Below, piece after piece: positions 1 to 7,849 of a stretch of DNA of 64,000 bases. Under the pieces are notes generated by a model. That model saw only the letters and a list, made by a program, of their open reading frames with translations. It had not been told where the DNA came from and searched no databases. This DNA comes from Chryseotalea sp. WA131a. GTDB taxonomy: Bacteria; Bacteroidota; Bacteroidia; Cytophagales; Cyclobacteriaceae. The position numbers were made by a program, and so were the translations under genes. The first letter of the stretch is position 1, and each line of letters begins with the position of its first letter. Location of the stretch: positions 1,178,001-1,242,000 of the forward strand of contig CP073016.1 in NCBI GenBank assembly GCA_025370075.1. Reading direction: 5' to 3'.

Positions 1-4
1 AACA

Positions 5-481
5 ATGGCCGAGTATTTTCGGATCATTCAAAAAAAACATGCTGCCAGTTCCATGGGCTACGGCAGTGGCGGGGCAAGATGGAACAGTCGAGGTGTTCCT
101 ATGGTTTATGCCGGCTCCAGTGTCGCTATTATCACTTCTGAATTTATTAGCATCAAAGGTGGTGCCGTGGTCGATCAGTCGTGGTCATTGGTTACTTATT
201 CTGTTTTGTCAGAACCACCAATGTTGGATGAAGCTTCTTTGCCGGTTGACTGGGACTCGCGTCCTTACCCAATGTCAACGCAGGAATTCGGTAGAAATTG
301 GGCGCGAATGAATACTTCGGTGTGCCTCAAAGTTCCTTCTGCGCGCATCCTTTTAAAAGCTTATCCGAGGGAACATAATCTGTTGATCAATCCATTGCAT
401 CCAAATTTATTGGGTGAAGTAAAAGTGGTGTCCGTGGATGATCTATTTTTTAATTTGAACGGGGCTACGGGGGCTAAGTAG
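5..481 (+). CDS. RES domain protein, putative NAD+-consuming toxin
   Basis: RES domain proteins are the toxins of Xre-RES toxin-antitoxin pairs; characterised members degrade NAD+. The 158-residue product has the whole fold: an N-terminal RWN motif with R25, Y35 in VYAG and E46, then VPS with S112, and a C-terminal NLLINPLHP motif. These match the conserved Arg, Tyr, Glu and Ser of the family. Length is normal, and the ATG at 5 gives the usual short N-terminus (MAEYFRII), so the gene is probably complete although it touches the window edge. In most such pairs the Xre/DUF2384 antitoxin gene lies directly upstream, which here would be outside the window. It sits in the accessory island left of tRNA-Asp and may be cargo of that island. 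Identification by motif only. Confidence 0.8.
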   Translation: MAEYFRIIQKKHAASSMGYGSGGARWNSRGVPMVYAGSSVAIITSEFISIKGGAVVDQSWSLVTYSVLSEPPMLDEASLPVDWDSRPYPMSTQEFGRNWARMNTSVCLKVPSARILLKAYPREHNLLINPLHPNLLGEVKVVSVDDLFFNLNGATGAK

Positions 482-863
482 GGTTGAAAGTTGAAGTAAT
501 AGCTTGCTAAAAATTATGAGAATTAAACACCTTTTATTGCAAAAAAGGATTTGAATTCAAGACTTAATGCAAAATTCCTTATTGTATTTGGTGATATTTT
601 ACTTTTGTCACCAGCTCCACATGACAATTCAATCCCACAATCACGGCTTCCATCATCGTTCGATTAAAGATTTAGTTTAGGCTCTTCTCTTATAACCAAC
701 TCTCAAGCAATCTTCTCTCGAAATTATAAGTGGTTGAGAAATTAACCAAAGCTCCATAGGTTGAGATGGACCAATGCCTGAATCGTCCTTGCAATATCAA
801 TCAATTCAATTACGACGCACTCCTAAATTAAACTCATTTACCCATAGATTATAGATCAACCAA
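482..863. other. Intergenic stretch without recognisable gene
   Basis: AT-rich, stop-dense in all frames, between the RES gene and the convergent HTH gene. I see no RNA gene, repeat or convincing gene remnant here. It could hold the junction between two accessory segments, but nothing in the sequence proves it. Confidence 0.5.
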
Positions 864-1208
864 TTAAGCGAATACTTTACGCCCTTTTGCCTCCCGTATA
901 TAAGTATCAATAAGGTCAAAAAGTATTTTCCTTCTATCGTCTTCCAAACTGCAAATTCCCTCGATTCGCTTCATCACTTGCGAATCAAGCACTGAAATGG
1001 CCTCCTCATCTACAAGTCTGTCAATTGATACACCAAGAGCATCAGCAATCTTCTTGGCTGCTTCAATTGATGGCAATGATTCATCGCGCTCATACTTACC
1101 TATCATAACTCTTGAAACTCCACACAACTCGGCTAGCGCAGTCTGGGTAAGTCCTCTGGAATCTCTTAGCCTCAAAATGATCTTACCTGTTTTTAAAGAA
1201 GAAATCAT
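864..1208 (-). CDS. Xre-family HTH transcriptional regulator
   Basis: A 114-residue protein with a Cro/CI-type helix-turn-helix at about residues 10-65 (LTQTALAELCGVSRVMIGKY, then a GVSIDRLV end of domain) followed by a C-terminal helical tail rich in charged residues (SLEDDRRKILFDLIDTYIRE). This architecture is common in small Bacteroidetes repressors. The gene starts with ATG at 1208 and is divergent from the serine recombinase operon beginning near 1512. The roughly 300-bp space between them is therefore a shared regulatory region, and control of the recombinases and of itself is a reasonable inference. It is not adjacent to the RES gene and points the other way, so I do not call it the RES antitoxin. 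Confidence 0.8.
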   Translation of the reverse strand: MISSLKTGKIILRLRDSRGLTQTALAELCGVSRVMIGKYERDESLPSIEAAKKIADALGVSIDRLVDEEAISVLDSQVMKRIEGICSLEDDRRKILFDLIDTYIREAKGRKVFA

Positions 1209-1511
1209 ACCTCAAAAAAATAATGAAACAATATTTATCAATAAAAAGCATAATAACCAAAAAAATAGGCTACATTGTACCAGTTAGATACATAAAGGAT
1301 CTTTTATCAACATCACTAGAAGAAAAAAATCATTGGAGCTGTTTGCTTTTTGGATCGTCTAAAGTTAGAGAAAATATCCTGTTAATCGGTTCGCTACTCA
1401 GTATTTCCCTACGATTAAAAGGATGAACGATGAATTAGTTATTTGCTATTAAAAAGATGAAAGCCACCAAAGATCTGGTTGAATACTATCGGGAGATTCA
1501 CTAAAAAATAC

Positions 1512-2294
1512 ATGGAAACATCAAAAATGGGCTGTGTTATTTATTCCCGAAGAGGGATTGATACTGATAGGAACTCATTTGATGCACAATTGGATATCTG
1601 TAGAAAATACTGTGCCGAACATGGTTTCATCATAAAAAAGGAGTTTTCAGACTTTGGGAAATTCTTAGACTTTGGGGAGATATGCCTATTGTTCGAGTAT
1701 TTAAAAGATAATTTTGATGTTAGCTTAGTTATGGTTACGACTGAGGACAGAATTCTCAATTCTACAAACCCAACAAAATTGTATCAATACATCAATGATT
1801 TAATAAAAGTAGAAAGGCAGATAAACTTAATAACGATAACCGAAAATCAGAATCAGATATCATTTTCTCAGCTTCAGCGATCGCTCTTTTCATCGGTTAC
1901 CTTATATGAACAATCGAAAAAAGAAGAGAAATCTTATAAAGGATTAATCGAAAATGCACTGGATGGAAATTGGATAGGAGTCTTACCAAAAGGCTACAAA
2001 AGAGTTGTCGTCACAGACTATAACATTGTTCATTCGAAGGAAGCCAAATTTATTCGTAAAGCATTCGAAATGAAGCTATCAAAAATTTCTGACAAGGAAA
2101 TATTGAAGTACTTGTTTGAAAACGATATCTCGATCATTCGGAGTACTCTCCACGCAATTCTTAAAAATGTCTTTTATACAGGTCATATCAGAACGAAACT
2201 AACAAGTGGAAAATTAGTAAAAGGTAGGCACGATGGCCTCATCACGCAAGAAGAGTTTGAGCAAGTTCAGATATTTCTGCGAAATGGAACTTAA
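1512..2294 (+). CDS. Serine recombinase homologue with inactive catalytic domain (first of three)
   Basis: Resembles the N-terminal resolvase fold plus the following Recombinase domain of large serine recombinases, 260 residues from the ATG at 1512 (an upstream in-frame TTG at 1479 would add 11). The active-site signature Y-x-R-V-S-S is replaced by YSRRGID, so the nucleophilic Ser is Gly15, and the D-R-x-x-R motif reads DRILN, losing the second Arg. The recombinase domain remains: a WIGVLPKGYKRV segment, and an FYTGHIRTKLTSGKLVKG segment near the C-terminus. It ends there, without the zinc ribbon and coiled coil of active large recombinases. Closest relative in the window is the gene at 2518, with which it shares length, C-terminal motif and missing catalytic residues. 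It probably binds DNA or the active partner rather than cutting DNA; that is inference. Followed after 12 bp by the next ORF. Confidence 0.75.
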   Translation: METSKMGCVIYSRRGIDTDRNSFDAQLDICRKYCAEHGFIIKKEFSDFGKFLDFGEICLLFEYLKDNFDVSLVMVTTEDRILNSTNPTKLYQYINDLIKVERQINLITITENQNQISFSQLQRSLFSSVTLYEQSKKEEKSYKGLIENALDGNWIGVLPKGYKRVVVTDYNIVHSKEAKFIRKAFEMKLSKISDKEILKYLFENDISIIRSTLHAILKNVFYTGHIRTKLTSGKLVKGRHDGLITQEEFEQVQIFLRNGT

Positions 2295-2306
2295 AACGAA
2301 ATTCGA

Positions 2307-2531
2307 ATGAGATCAATTACCCCTGTCGGCCTCGATGAATCTGAAATAAAACCGTCTGAAATAGTCGAGTCGACTCAACAGATTTCCATCGATGAAGGAC
2401 ATGTGCCAAACGGTAACCGAAAACTTGAAATAGTAACTGAGCAGGAGGAAGTCTTGAAAAGCACTGAACACTTTGCAGAAATGTTCACAAAAATTTGTCT
2501 TGAGATTTTTGATAAAAATGAAGAGAAGTAA
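2307..2531 (+). CDS. Small acidic protein encoded inside the recombinase operon
   Basis: A 74-residue ORF between the two inactive recombinase genes, starting with ATG 12 bp after the first and ending 14 bp inside the start of the second, the arrangement of translationally coupled genes. The product is rich in Glu/Asp, has no membrane segment or recognised domain, and has a helical-looking C-terminal half (EHFAEMFTKICLEIFDKNEE). I do not recognise it. By position it could be an accessory factor of the recombinases, for example a directionality factor, or simply a coupling ORF; there is no sequence evidence for either. Confidence 0.5.
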   Translation: MRSITPVGLDESEIKPSEIVESTQQISIDEGHVPNGNRKLEIVTEQEEVLKSTEHFAEMFTKICLEIFDKNEEK

Positions 2532-3378
2532 TTCAAATAAAGACTTGAAGTCAATCAATAGCTCTAGTGAGCCCCTGAGGTGCGTGATTTACTCCCTCAG
2601 GGAACGTGACACAACTTTCCATCTCAAGCCATGTAACGAACAGATCGATGCTTGCAGGAGTTTTGCATTAAAAAACAATCTTTTGATTAAAATGGAATTT
2701 TCAGATTACGGAGTTTCTCATAAAAGTAAAGAAATTGACGATCTATTTCATCATGTGTCAAATGAATTAGATATCCGAGTAATTCTTGTCACAACACAAG
2801 ATCGAATTTTGAAGTCAAAAAATCCACGAAAGCTGTATAAGTATTTAAATCAACTAGAAAACTCCCAACGTGATATTGAAATTATTGCTGTATCTGAGCG
2901 AGACAGAGGGATGTCATTGTCGAAATTTAAGGAGTTACTCTTCTGGAAGATAAATTCTACTGAGAAATTAATAAAGGATGAAAAAAGATACAAAGGCCTA
3001 AAAAAATATGCTTTAGCAGGAGGTTGGATAGGAGCTTTACCAATCGGTTTTACAAGGGTAGCTATCAATCAAACAAATATTGAGGAATCCAATGAGTTAG
3101 CCTTAATCAAAAACGCATTTGAAATGAAACTTGCCAATACTCCGAGTGGTGCCATTCTCAAATTTTTAAATGAGCAAGGTATTGCTATTGATAGAGATTT
3201 TCTTCGCAGAATGTTTAAGAACATATTTTACACAGGCTTCTTCAGGAAAAAGTTGACTGACGGAAAACTAGTTAAAGGTCGATACAACGGTATTATCACT
3301 ATTAAAGAGTTCGAGAAGATTCAATGGCTTTGCCGCAGTCGAAAATTTCCCGTCGAAAACAATGAATTGCTGTTATGA
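2518..3378 (+). CDS. Serine recombinase homologue with inactive catalytic domain (second of three)
   Basis: 286 residues from the ATG at 2518; a longer frame from 2473 overlaps the preceding ORF and is less likely. Same domain order as the gene at 1512: degenerate resolvase domain, then Recombinase domain ending at an FYTGFFRKKLTDGKLVKG motif. The catalytic signature reads YSLRERD instead of Y-x-R-V-S-S, so both the first Arg and the Ser are gone, and the D-R-x-x-R motif is DRILK. No zinc ribbon or coiled coil. The first and second homologues share many positions (CVIYS, DRIL, KGRxxGxIT) and look like paralogues that diverged after losing activity together. Its stop lies 21 bp before the active recombinase gene, so all members are probably one transcript. 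Confidence 0.75.
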   Translation: MKRSNSNKDLKSINSSSEPLRCVIYSLRERDTTFHLKPCNEQIDACRSFALKNNLLIKMEFSDYGVSHKSKEIDDLFHHVSNELDIRVILVTTQDRILKSKNPRKLYKYLNQLENSQRDIEIIAVSERDRGMSLSKFKELLFWKINSTEKLIKDEKRYKGLKKYALAGGWIGALPIGFTRVAINQTNIEESNELALIKNAFEMKLANTPSGAILKFLNEQGIAIDRDFLRRMFKNIFYTGFFRKKLTDGKLVKGRYNGIITIKEFEKIQWLCRSRKFPVENNELLL

Positions 3379-3399
3379 GATATTGCTAAAAGATAAGCC

Positions 3400-5073
3400 A
3401 TGGAAAATAATAAACAAGAAGAGCGTTTAGTTGAGTTTGCGAACTCTATTGAATTGACGTCAACCAAAAAATCAAAGCCCCGGAATTGTATTACCTATAC
3501 CAGGGTTTCTAGTTCAAAACAGCTTACAAATCAGAGTTTGGAAACTCAGTCTGTAGCGGTAAGAAAACATGCTGAAGGAAATGGACTTAAAGTTTTGAGA
3601 GAATTTGGAGGGATCGCAGAAAGTGCTAAAACCGATGATGATCGGAAGGAGTTTGATAGAATGTGGGCTTTTGCGACAAAACACCACAATGAGATTTCAG
3701 TAATAATAGTTTATTCCTTGGATCGATTTGGTCGGTCAGGAAATGGTGCTTTGATGAAGGTTCTTCAACTAAAGGAGGAATATGGAATAAGCGTAGTTGG
3801 CCTTACATTGCCAACAGACGAAACCGTATATGGTGACATGATCAAAGCATTGTATTTGTTTGCGGCAAAAATTGAAAACAATGCCCGCACTGAAAGGGCC
3901 GTGACAGGCATGAAGAAAAGACTATTGAAAGGTCTTTGGATTGGAATGTTGGGGATTGGCTATGAGTATAAGGAAATCGCGGGATCCAAACAATGTGTTG
4001 TTAACTGTGAGGGTGAACAAATTAGGCAGGCATTTAAATGGAAAGATGAAGGGTATTCAAATGCTGAAATACAGGAGAGGCTTAAAAAAAATGGTCTTGA
4101 CTTGCCTAGGAATACGCTTTTTAGAGTATTCGCGAATATATTCTACACCGGATATATTAAACATGGTCTCTTACCTGAAAAAGTATTTAAGGGATCTCAC
4201 GAACCAATTGTTGACATTGAATTATTTCTTCGCATAAATTCCAAGAAAATCAGGCCACAGGCATACAAGAAAAACAGATTTGCACTCAACTCTTTTGTTA
4301 AAGATTTTGAAACAAAGTGTTCATACACCGGATACAGTACAACAAATAGATACGGTAAGAAGTATTCGTATTATAAAGCCAATAAAGTGGGCGTCCGGAT
4401 GAATCGTGACCAGATTTTTTTTGAAGGTAAGTTTATGGAATTTCTGGGCGAATATTGTATTAAGGAAGAAAATGTCCCAGCAATCGAAGCAATATTGATA
4501 AGTGGATTCAAAAATCATAATCAACATATTTCTAAAATAAAAGTCGAAGCCGAGAATAGGTTCAAGAACACTGAAGAGGAATATAAAAACTTCTTAACCG
4601 GATATTCCGTCAACCAATCGATTTCAAAAGAAGATTTTGAGCTGGTAAAACCTGACCTCGATAAGAAAAGGAAAGACGCAAAGGACTTTTTGGGAAGCGT
4701 CAAAACCGGTTTATCGAACCCTGATAAATTTGTAGCCTATTCTCTGGAATTATGTAATAATATGAGTAAAATGTGGCATTTGTCGTCAGTTATGGGCAGA
4801 AGAAAGCTGCAAATTTTGGTGTTCCCAGACGGTATTTTCTATGATTCGAAAACCGAAGAGTATCGAACACTAAAAACTAACAGCTGTATTGAGCTAATTC
4901 AAAGACTATCAGCCGATAAGGACAACGAAAAAAAAGGGGCAGAATTGCTTAATGCAGTACTGCCCCAACCCGCGGTCTGGACGGGATTCGAACCCGCGAC
5001 CTCCTGCGTGACAGGCAGGCATTCTAACCAGCTGAACTACCAGACCGTTCGCTCAACGAGGGCGCAAAGATAA
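3400..5073 (+). CDS. Large serine recombinase (site-specific integrase) with C-terminus running into tRNA-Asp
   Basis: 557 residues. The resolvase domain (about 28-160) has an intact active site: Y33-T-R-V-S37-S, then D108-R109-F-G-R112. A Recombinase domain follows (about 165-285, with GMLGIGYEY and FYTGYIKHG). The zinc-ribbon region is degenerate (CSYTGY where CxxCG is usual). A coiled-coil-like stretch lies around 370-440. Members cut two att sites with the Ser and rejoin them by subunit rotation. The last ~45 codons are unusual: residues ~513-522 are antisense to a transcription terminator and ~525-549 antisense to the tRNA-Asp gene, so this tail is chromosomal sequence read through after integration. 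The gene is the last of the operon and abuts the presumed attachment site, as expected of an integrase. Confidence 0.9.
   Translation: MENNKQEERLVEFANSIELTSTKKSKPRNCITYTRVSSSKQLTNQSLETQSVAVRKHAEGNGLKVLREFGGIAESAKTDDDRKEFDRMWAFATKHHNEISVIIVYSLDRFGRSGNGALMKVLQLKEEYGISVVGLTLPTDETVYGDMIKALYLFAAKIENNARTERAVTGMKKRLLKGLWIGMLGIGYEYKEIAGSKQCVVNCEGEQIRQAFKWKDEGYSNAEIQERLKKNGLDLPRNTLFRVFANIFYTGYIKHGLLPEKVFKGSHEPIVDIELFLRINSKKIRPQAYKKNRFALNSFVKDFETKCSYTGYSTTNRYGKKYSYYKANKVGVRMNRDQIFFEGKFMEFLGEYCIKEENVPAIEAILISGFKNHNQHISKIKVEAENRFKNTEEEYKNFLTGYSVNQSISKEDFELVKPDLDKKRKDAKDFLGSVKTGLSNPDKFVAYSLELCNNMSKMWHLSSVMGRRKLQILVFPDGIFYDSKTEEYRTLKTNSCIELIQRLSADKDNEKKGAELLNAVLPQPAVWTGFEPATSCVTGRHSNQLNYQTVRSTRAQR
4928..4966 (-). 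terminator. Rho-independent terminator after tRNA-Asp
   Basis: On the minus strand a stem with 7-bp arms GGGGCAG (4966-4960) and CTGCCCC (4942-4936) closes a 17-nt loop and is followed by eight T residues (complement of 4935-4928). It begins 7 nt after the tRNA-Asp 3' end. It lies within the coding frame of the serine recombinase on the other strand. Confidence 0.8.
4973..5046 (-). tRNA. tRNA-Asp (anticodon GTC)
   Basis: A complete cloverleaf on the minus strand, 74 nt, acceptor GGTCTGG/CCAGACC with G discriminator, D arm with GTTCAGCTGGTTAGAAT, anticodon arm CCTGC-CTGTCAC-GCAGG, T arm with GGTTCGAATCC. The CCA is not encoded. The 3' half faces the accessory island, so the gene is the probable integration site of the island; the integrase frame runs through it on the opposite strand. 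Confidence 0.95.
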
Positions 5074-5095
5074 CGCCACAGGTCATTTTTGCAAA
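5065..5095 (-). promoter_or_regulatory. Bacteroidetes-type promoter of tRNA-Asp
   Basis: On the minus strand TTTG (5095-5092) is followed after 19 nt by TATCTTTG (5072-5065), matching the -33/-7 consensus of the Bacteroidetes primary sigma factor. The tRNA begins about 19 nt downstream of the -7 box. Confidence 0.7.
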
Positions 5096-5117
5096 GGTTT
5101 TGTTCAAATATGATAGA

Positions 5118-5840
5118 TTACTTCAAGTTAAATAAATTGTCGACACCCAGCATGTTTGCAGCAACAAAACCTTCACCATAAGGCGCATTGATTGCATGAC
5201 CAAATTCTTTTGCTCTGGCTTCTAAAAAAGTCAAGAATTCAGGCTTAGAAATGTACGTCTCGGGCTCCGCACTTTTAGGGTCAAAGAATTGGGTTTTGTA
5301 AGCTTTTACCGATTGAATCTTTTGCTCCCAGTGTTGAGAAATATCGACCACAAAATCAGGCATTAGCAATTGACTTTGAATGTAGTGATATACTTGCTTG
5401 GGACGCCACGGAGATTGCTTCTTCCCATCCCTATCCGTTTCTACTTTTGCCAAACCAGAAAGAAAACAAGCCTCATAAGCCAAGTTAGCTCCTTTGCCGT
5501 GGTCGGGATGGCGGTCTTTAATGGCATTGGCCAAAACAATTTCAGGTTGGTAGGTGCGAATGGATTGTACAACTTTTAAAATGTCTTCTTCGGTATGCCG
5601 AAAGAATCCATCGCGCAAACCCAAATTTTCTCTTACCGATAATCCCAAAATATTTGCGGCATCTTTCGCTTCTTGCTCACGGGTTTGAATGGTTCCACGT
5701 GTACCGAGTTCTCCTCTAGTGAAATCAACCACACCGACTTTATAACCTAACTGAACATGCTTTACAATCGTGCCTCCACAGCCCAATTCGGCATCATCAG
5801 GGTGAGCGGCTAGTACAAGAATATCTAGTTTTGTTACCAT
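5118..5840 (-). CDS. bshB1: Bacillithiol biosynthesis deacetylase BshB1
   Basis: PIG-L/LmbE family zinc deacetylase of 240 residues; BshB1 removes the acetyl group from N-acetylglucosaminyl-malate in bacillithiol synthesis. The metal motif AAHPDDAELGCGGT puts His13 and Asp16 in place, and HPDHGKGANL near residue 115 supplies the other conserved His. FTRGELGTRGT and the GLRDGFF segment are typical of the BshB1 subgroup rather than mycothiol or lipid deacetylases. ATG start at 5840. It sits 30 bp downstream of trxB on the same strand, a fitting neighbour since both serve thiol redox balance. Confidence 0.9.
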   Translation of the reverse strand: MVTKLDILVLAAHPDDAELGCGGTIVKHVQLGYKVGVVDFTRGELGTRGTIQTREQEAKDAANILGLSVRENLGLRDGFFRHTEEDILKVVQSIRTYQPEIVLANAIKDRHPDHGKGANLAYEACFLSGLAKVETDRDGKKQSPWRPKQVYHYIQSQLLMPDFVVDISQHWEQKIQSVKAYKTQFFDPKSAEPETYISKPEFLTFLEARAKEFGHAINAPYGEGFVAANMLGVDNLFNLK

Positions 5841-5870
5841 GAAAAAAAGTAGGCAGGAATTCGCATAAGA

Positions 5871-6824
5871 TTAATGACTTACTAATTCCATTTCTTTGGC
5901 TACCAAAAATTTTTCTGCATCCAGCGCGCCCATGCAACCAGTGCCTGCAGCCGTAATGGCCTGACGGTAAACTTTATCAGCCACATCTCCTACCGCAAAC
6001 ACACCCTCTACATTGGTTTTGGTTGAACCCGGAATTACTTTTATATAACCCGCTTCGTCCATGTTCAACTTGCCTTTAAAAATTTCGGTATTGGGTTTGT
6101 GCCCAATGGCTAAGAAGAAGCCTTCTATCGAAAGGACCTTCTTCTCTTTGGTTTGATTGTTAATAATGCGAACTCCGTTCACACCATTATCGTCACCCAA
6201 AATTTCATCAGTTTCAGAATGCCAATGAATTTCAATGTTGTGTGTATTGGCTACACGCTGCTGCATTATTTTTGAAGCACGCATTTCCCCTCTTCGCACA
6301 ATCAAATGTACCTTGGTACATAAGTTGGCCAAGTAGGTTGCTTCTTCGGCAGCAGAATCTCCTGCACCCACTACTGCCACTTCCTTTCCTCTATAGAAAA
6401 AGCCATCGCAAACCGCACATGCCGATACCCCTCTATTTGCATAACGTTCTTCCGATGGAATACCCAAGTATTTTGCTGTAGCCCCCGTGGCAACAATTAC
6501 CGATTCTGCTCCGATTATATTTTTCTCGTCAACACTAATCTTGTAAGGCCAACTGGAAAAATCGACTGCCGTTACCAATCCAAAATTTACCTTTGTGCCA
6601 AACCGTTCAGCTTGAGTTTGCAAATCGACCATCATCTGCGGGCCGTTAATACCTTGCGGATAGCCAGGAAAATTCTCCACATCGTTGGTGGTGGTCAACT
6701 GGCCACCAGGTTGGCCACCTGTAAACAAAATAGGCTTCAAACCTGCCCTTGCGGCATAAATGGCAGCGGTATAGCCTGCTGGGCCTGAACCAATGATTAG
6801 GACTTTAACTTTTTCGTTTATCAT
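5871..6824 (-). CDS. trxB: Thioredoxin reductase
   Basis: FAD- and NADPH-dependent flavoprotein that reduces thioredoxin. The product (317 residues from the ATG at 6824; a TTG 18 bp upstream is possible) has the N-terminal FAD-binding GSGPAG motif at about 12-17, the redox pair CAVC at about 136-139, a second nucleotide-binding GAGDSAAEEA motif, and the C-terminal FAVGDVADKVYRQAITAAGTG segment that contacts FAD. Length and motif order are those of low-molecular-weight bacterial TrxB. Co-directional with bshB1 downstream and rpoD upstream, but separated from rpoD by a terminator. Confidence 0.95.
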   Translation of the reverse strand: MINEKVKVLIIGSGPAGYTAAIYAARAGLKPILFTGGQPGGQLTTTNDVENFPGYPQGINGPQMMVDLQTQAERFGTKVNFGLVTAVDFSSWPYKISVDEKNIIGAESVIVATGATAKYLGIPSEERYANRGVSACAVCDGFFYRGKEVAVVGAGDSAAEEATYLANLCTKVHLIVRRGEMRASKIMQQRVANTHNIEIHWHSETDEILGDDNGVNGVRIINNQTKEKKVLSIEGFFLAIGHKPNTEIFKGKLNMDEAGYIKVIPGSTKTNVEGVFAVGDVADKVYRQAITAAGTGCMGALDAEKFLVAKEMELVSH

Positions 6825-6858
6825 AACTTGTACATTGCTCAATACAACAAATTTGGAA

Positions 6859-6884
6859 TAAAAAAGGTCTCGTGGTAGAGACCT
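6859..6884 (-). terminator. Terminator downstream of rpoD
   Basis: Minus-strand hairpin with perfect 7-bp arms AGGTCTC/GAGACCT (6884-6865) around a 6-nt loop, followed by a run of six T. It lies 37 bp after the rpoD stop codon and before trxB. Confidence 0.8.
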
Positions 6885-6921
6885 ATAGTTTATTTATAAT
6901 TTCACTCGGATCAAATCATTA

Positions 6922-7785
6922 TTAACCCAAGTAAGGTTTTAAAGCTTTACTTCTAGAGGTATGGCGCAATCTTCTGATGGCCTTTTCCTTAATCTGACGA
7001 ACACGTTCGCGGGTTAAGCTAAACTTCTCTCCGATCTCTTCCAAGGTCAAGGCGTGCTCGCCATTTAGCCCAAAATAAAGAGTGATTACGTCCGATTCCC
7101 GCTGAGTTAAGGTGGATAACGCCCGTTGCACTTCTCTGCGCAACGAATCGGTCATTAAACCTGAGTCTGGGGTTTCTTCGCTATCATTTTCCAATACATC
7201 TAGCAAACTGTTTTCTTCCCCTTGCACAAACGGGGCATCCATCGATACGTGGCGGCCCGAAATTTTCATCGTGTCCACCACCTCGGCAGTAGTAACTTCC
7301 AATACTTCCGCCAACTCCTCCGGTGAAGGTTCGCGTTCAAATTTTTGCTCAAGTTCCGAGAATGTTTTTGAAATCTTGTTCAATGAACCAACGCGGTTCA
7401 ATGGCAAACGAACAATACGCGATTGTTCGGCCAACGCCTGAAGAATTGATTGGCGAATCCACCACACCGCATAAGAGATAAATTTGAAACCACGGGTTTC
7501 ATCAAAACGCTGTGCTGCCTTAATCAAACCAAGGTTACCCTCATTAATCAAATCACCAAGTGACAGGCCTTGATTTTGATATTGCTTCGCCACAGACACC
7601 ACAAAGCGCAAGTTGGCTTTTGTCAATTTTTCGAGCGCGATTTGGTCACCATCTTTAATACGCTTTGCCAACTCCACTTCCTCATCGGGGGTAAGCAAAT
7701 CTACCTTACCAATTTCTTGCAAATACTTATCAAGCGATTGGCTCTCACGGTTGGTAATCTGCTTGCTGATTTTAAGCTGTCTCAT
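6922..7785 (-). CDS. rpoD: Primary sigma factor RpoD (SigA), short Bacteroidetes form
   Basis: 287 residues, directing RNA polymerase to housekeeping promoters. Region 1.2 starts near residue 15 (SLDKYLQEIGKVDLLTPDEE); region 2 spans about 50-125 with NLRFVVSVAKQY, GDLINEGNLGLIKAA and the -10-reading YAVWWIRQSI; region 3 follows; region 4.2 at the C-terminus has LTLEEIGEKFSLTRERVRQI. Region 1.1 and the non-conserved insert are absent, which is typical of Bacteroidetes primary sigma factors. ATG at 7785. The TTTG/TAnnTTTG promoters seen in this window fit recognition by this type of sigma factor. Monocistronic by the terminator behind it. Confidence 0.95.
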   Translation of the reverse strand: MRQLKISKQITNRESQSLDKYLQEIGKVDLLTPDEEVELAKRIKDGDQIALEKLTKANLRFVVSVAKQYQNQGLSLGDLINEGNLGLIKAAQRFDETRGFKFISYAVWWIRQSILQALAEQSRIVRLPLNRVGSLNKISKTFSELEQKFEREPSPEELAEVLEVTTAEVVDTMKISGRHVSMDAPFVQGEENSLLDVLENDSEETPDSGLMTDSLRREVQRALSTLTQRESDVITLYFGLNGEHALTLEEIGEKFSLTRERVRQIKEKAIRRLRHTSRSKALKPYLG

Positions 7786-7849
7786 CCAATTACTTTTAAC
7801 TAATTCAACACGTAATTTTCAAAAATAAGTTCCAAAAGGCAAATTACTA

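Noticed and set aside
5..1208. RES gene and HTH gene as one Xre-RES toxin-antitoxin pair
   Set aside because: They are ~380 bp apart and convergent, and the HTH protein lacks the DUF2384 toxin-binding part expected of RES antitoxins. The partner is more likely upstream of the window.
1223..1426. 67-codon open frame on the plus strand between the HTH gene and the recombinase operon
   Set aside because: AT-rich, no domain, lies in the likely divergent promoter region; composition does not look like protein coding.
2473..2517. Upstream extension of the second recombinase homologue
   Set aside because: It would overlap the preceding ORF almost 60 bp; the ATG at 2518 matches the N-terminal spacing of its paralogue.
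4928..5073. C-terminal tail of the recombinase as a conserved domain
   Set aside because: The codons are antisense to terminator and tRNA-Asp; conservation there reflects the tRNA, not protein function.
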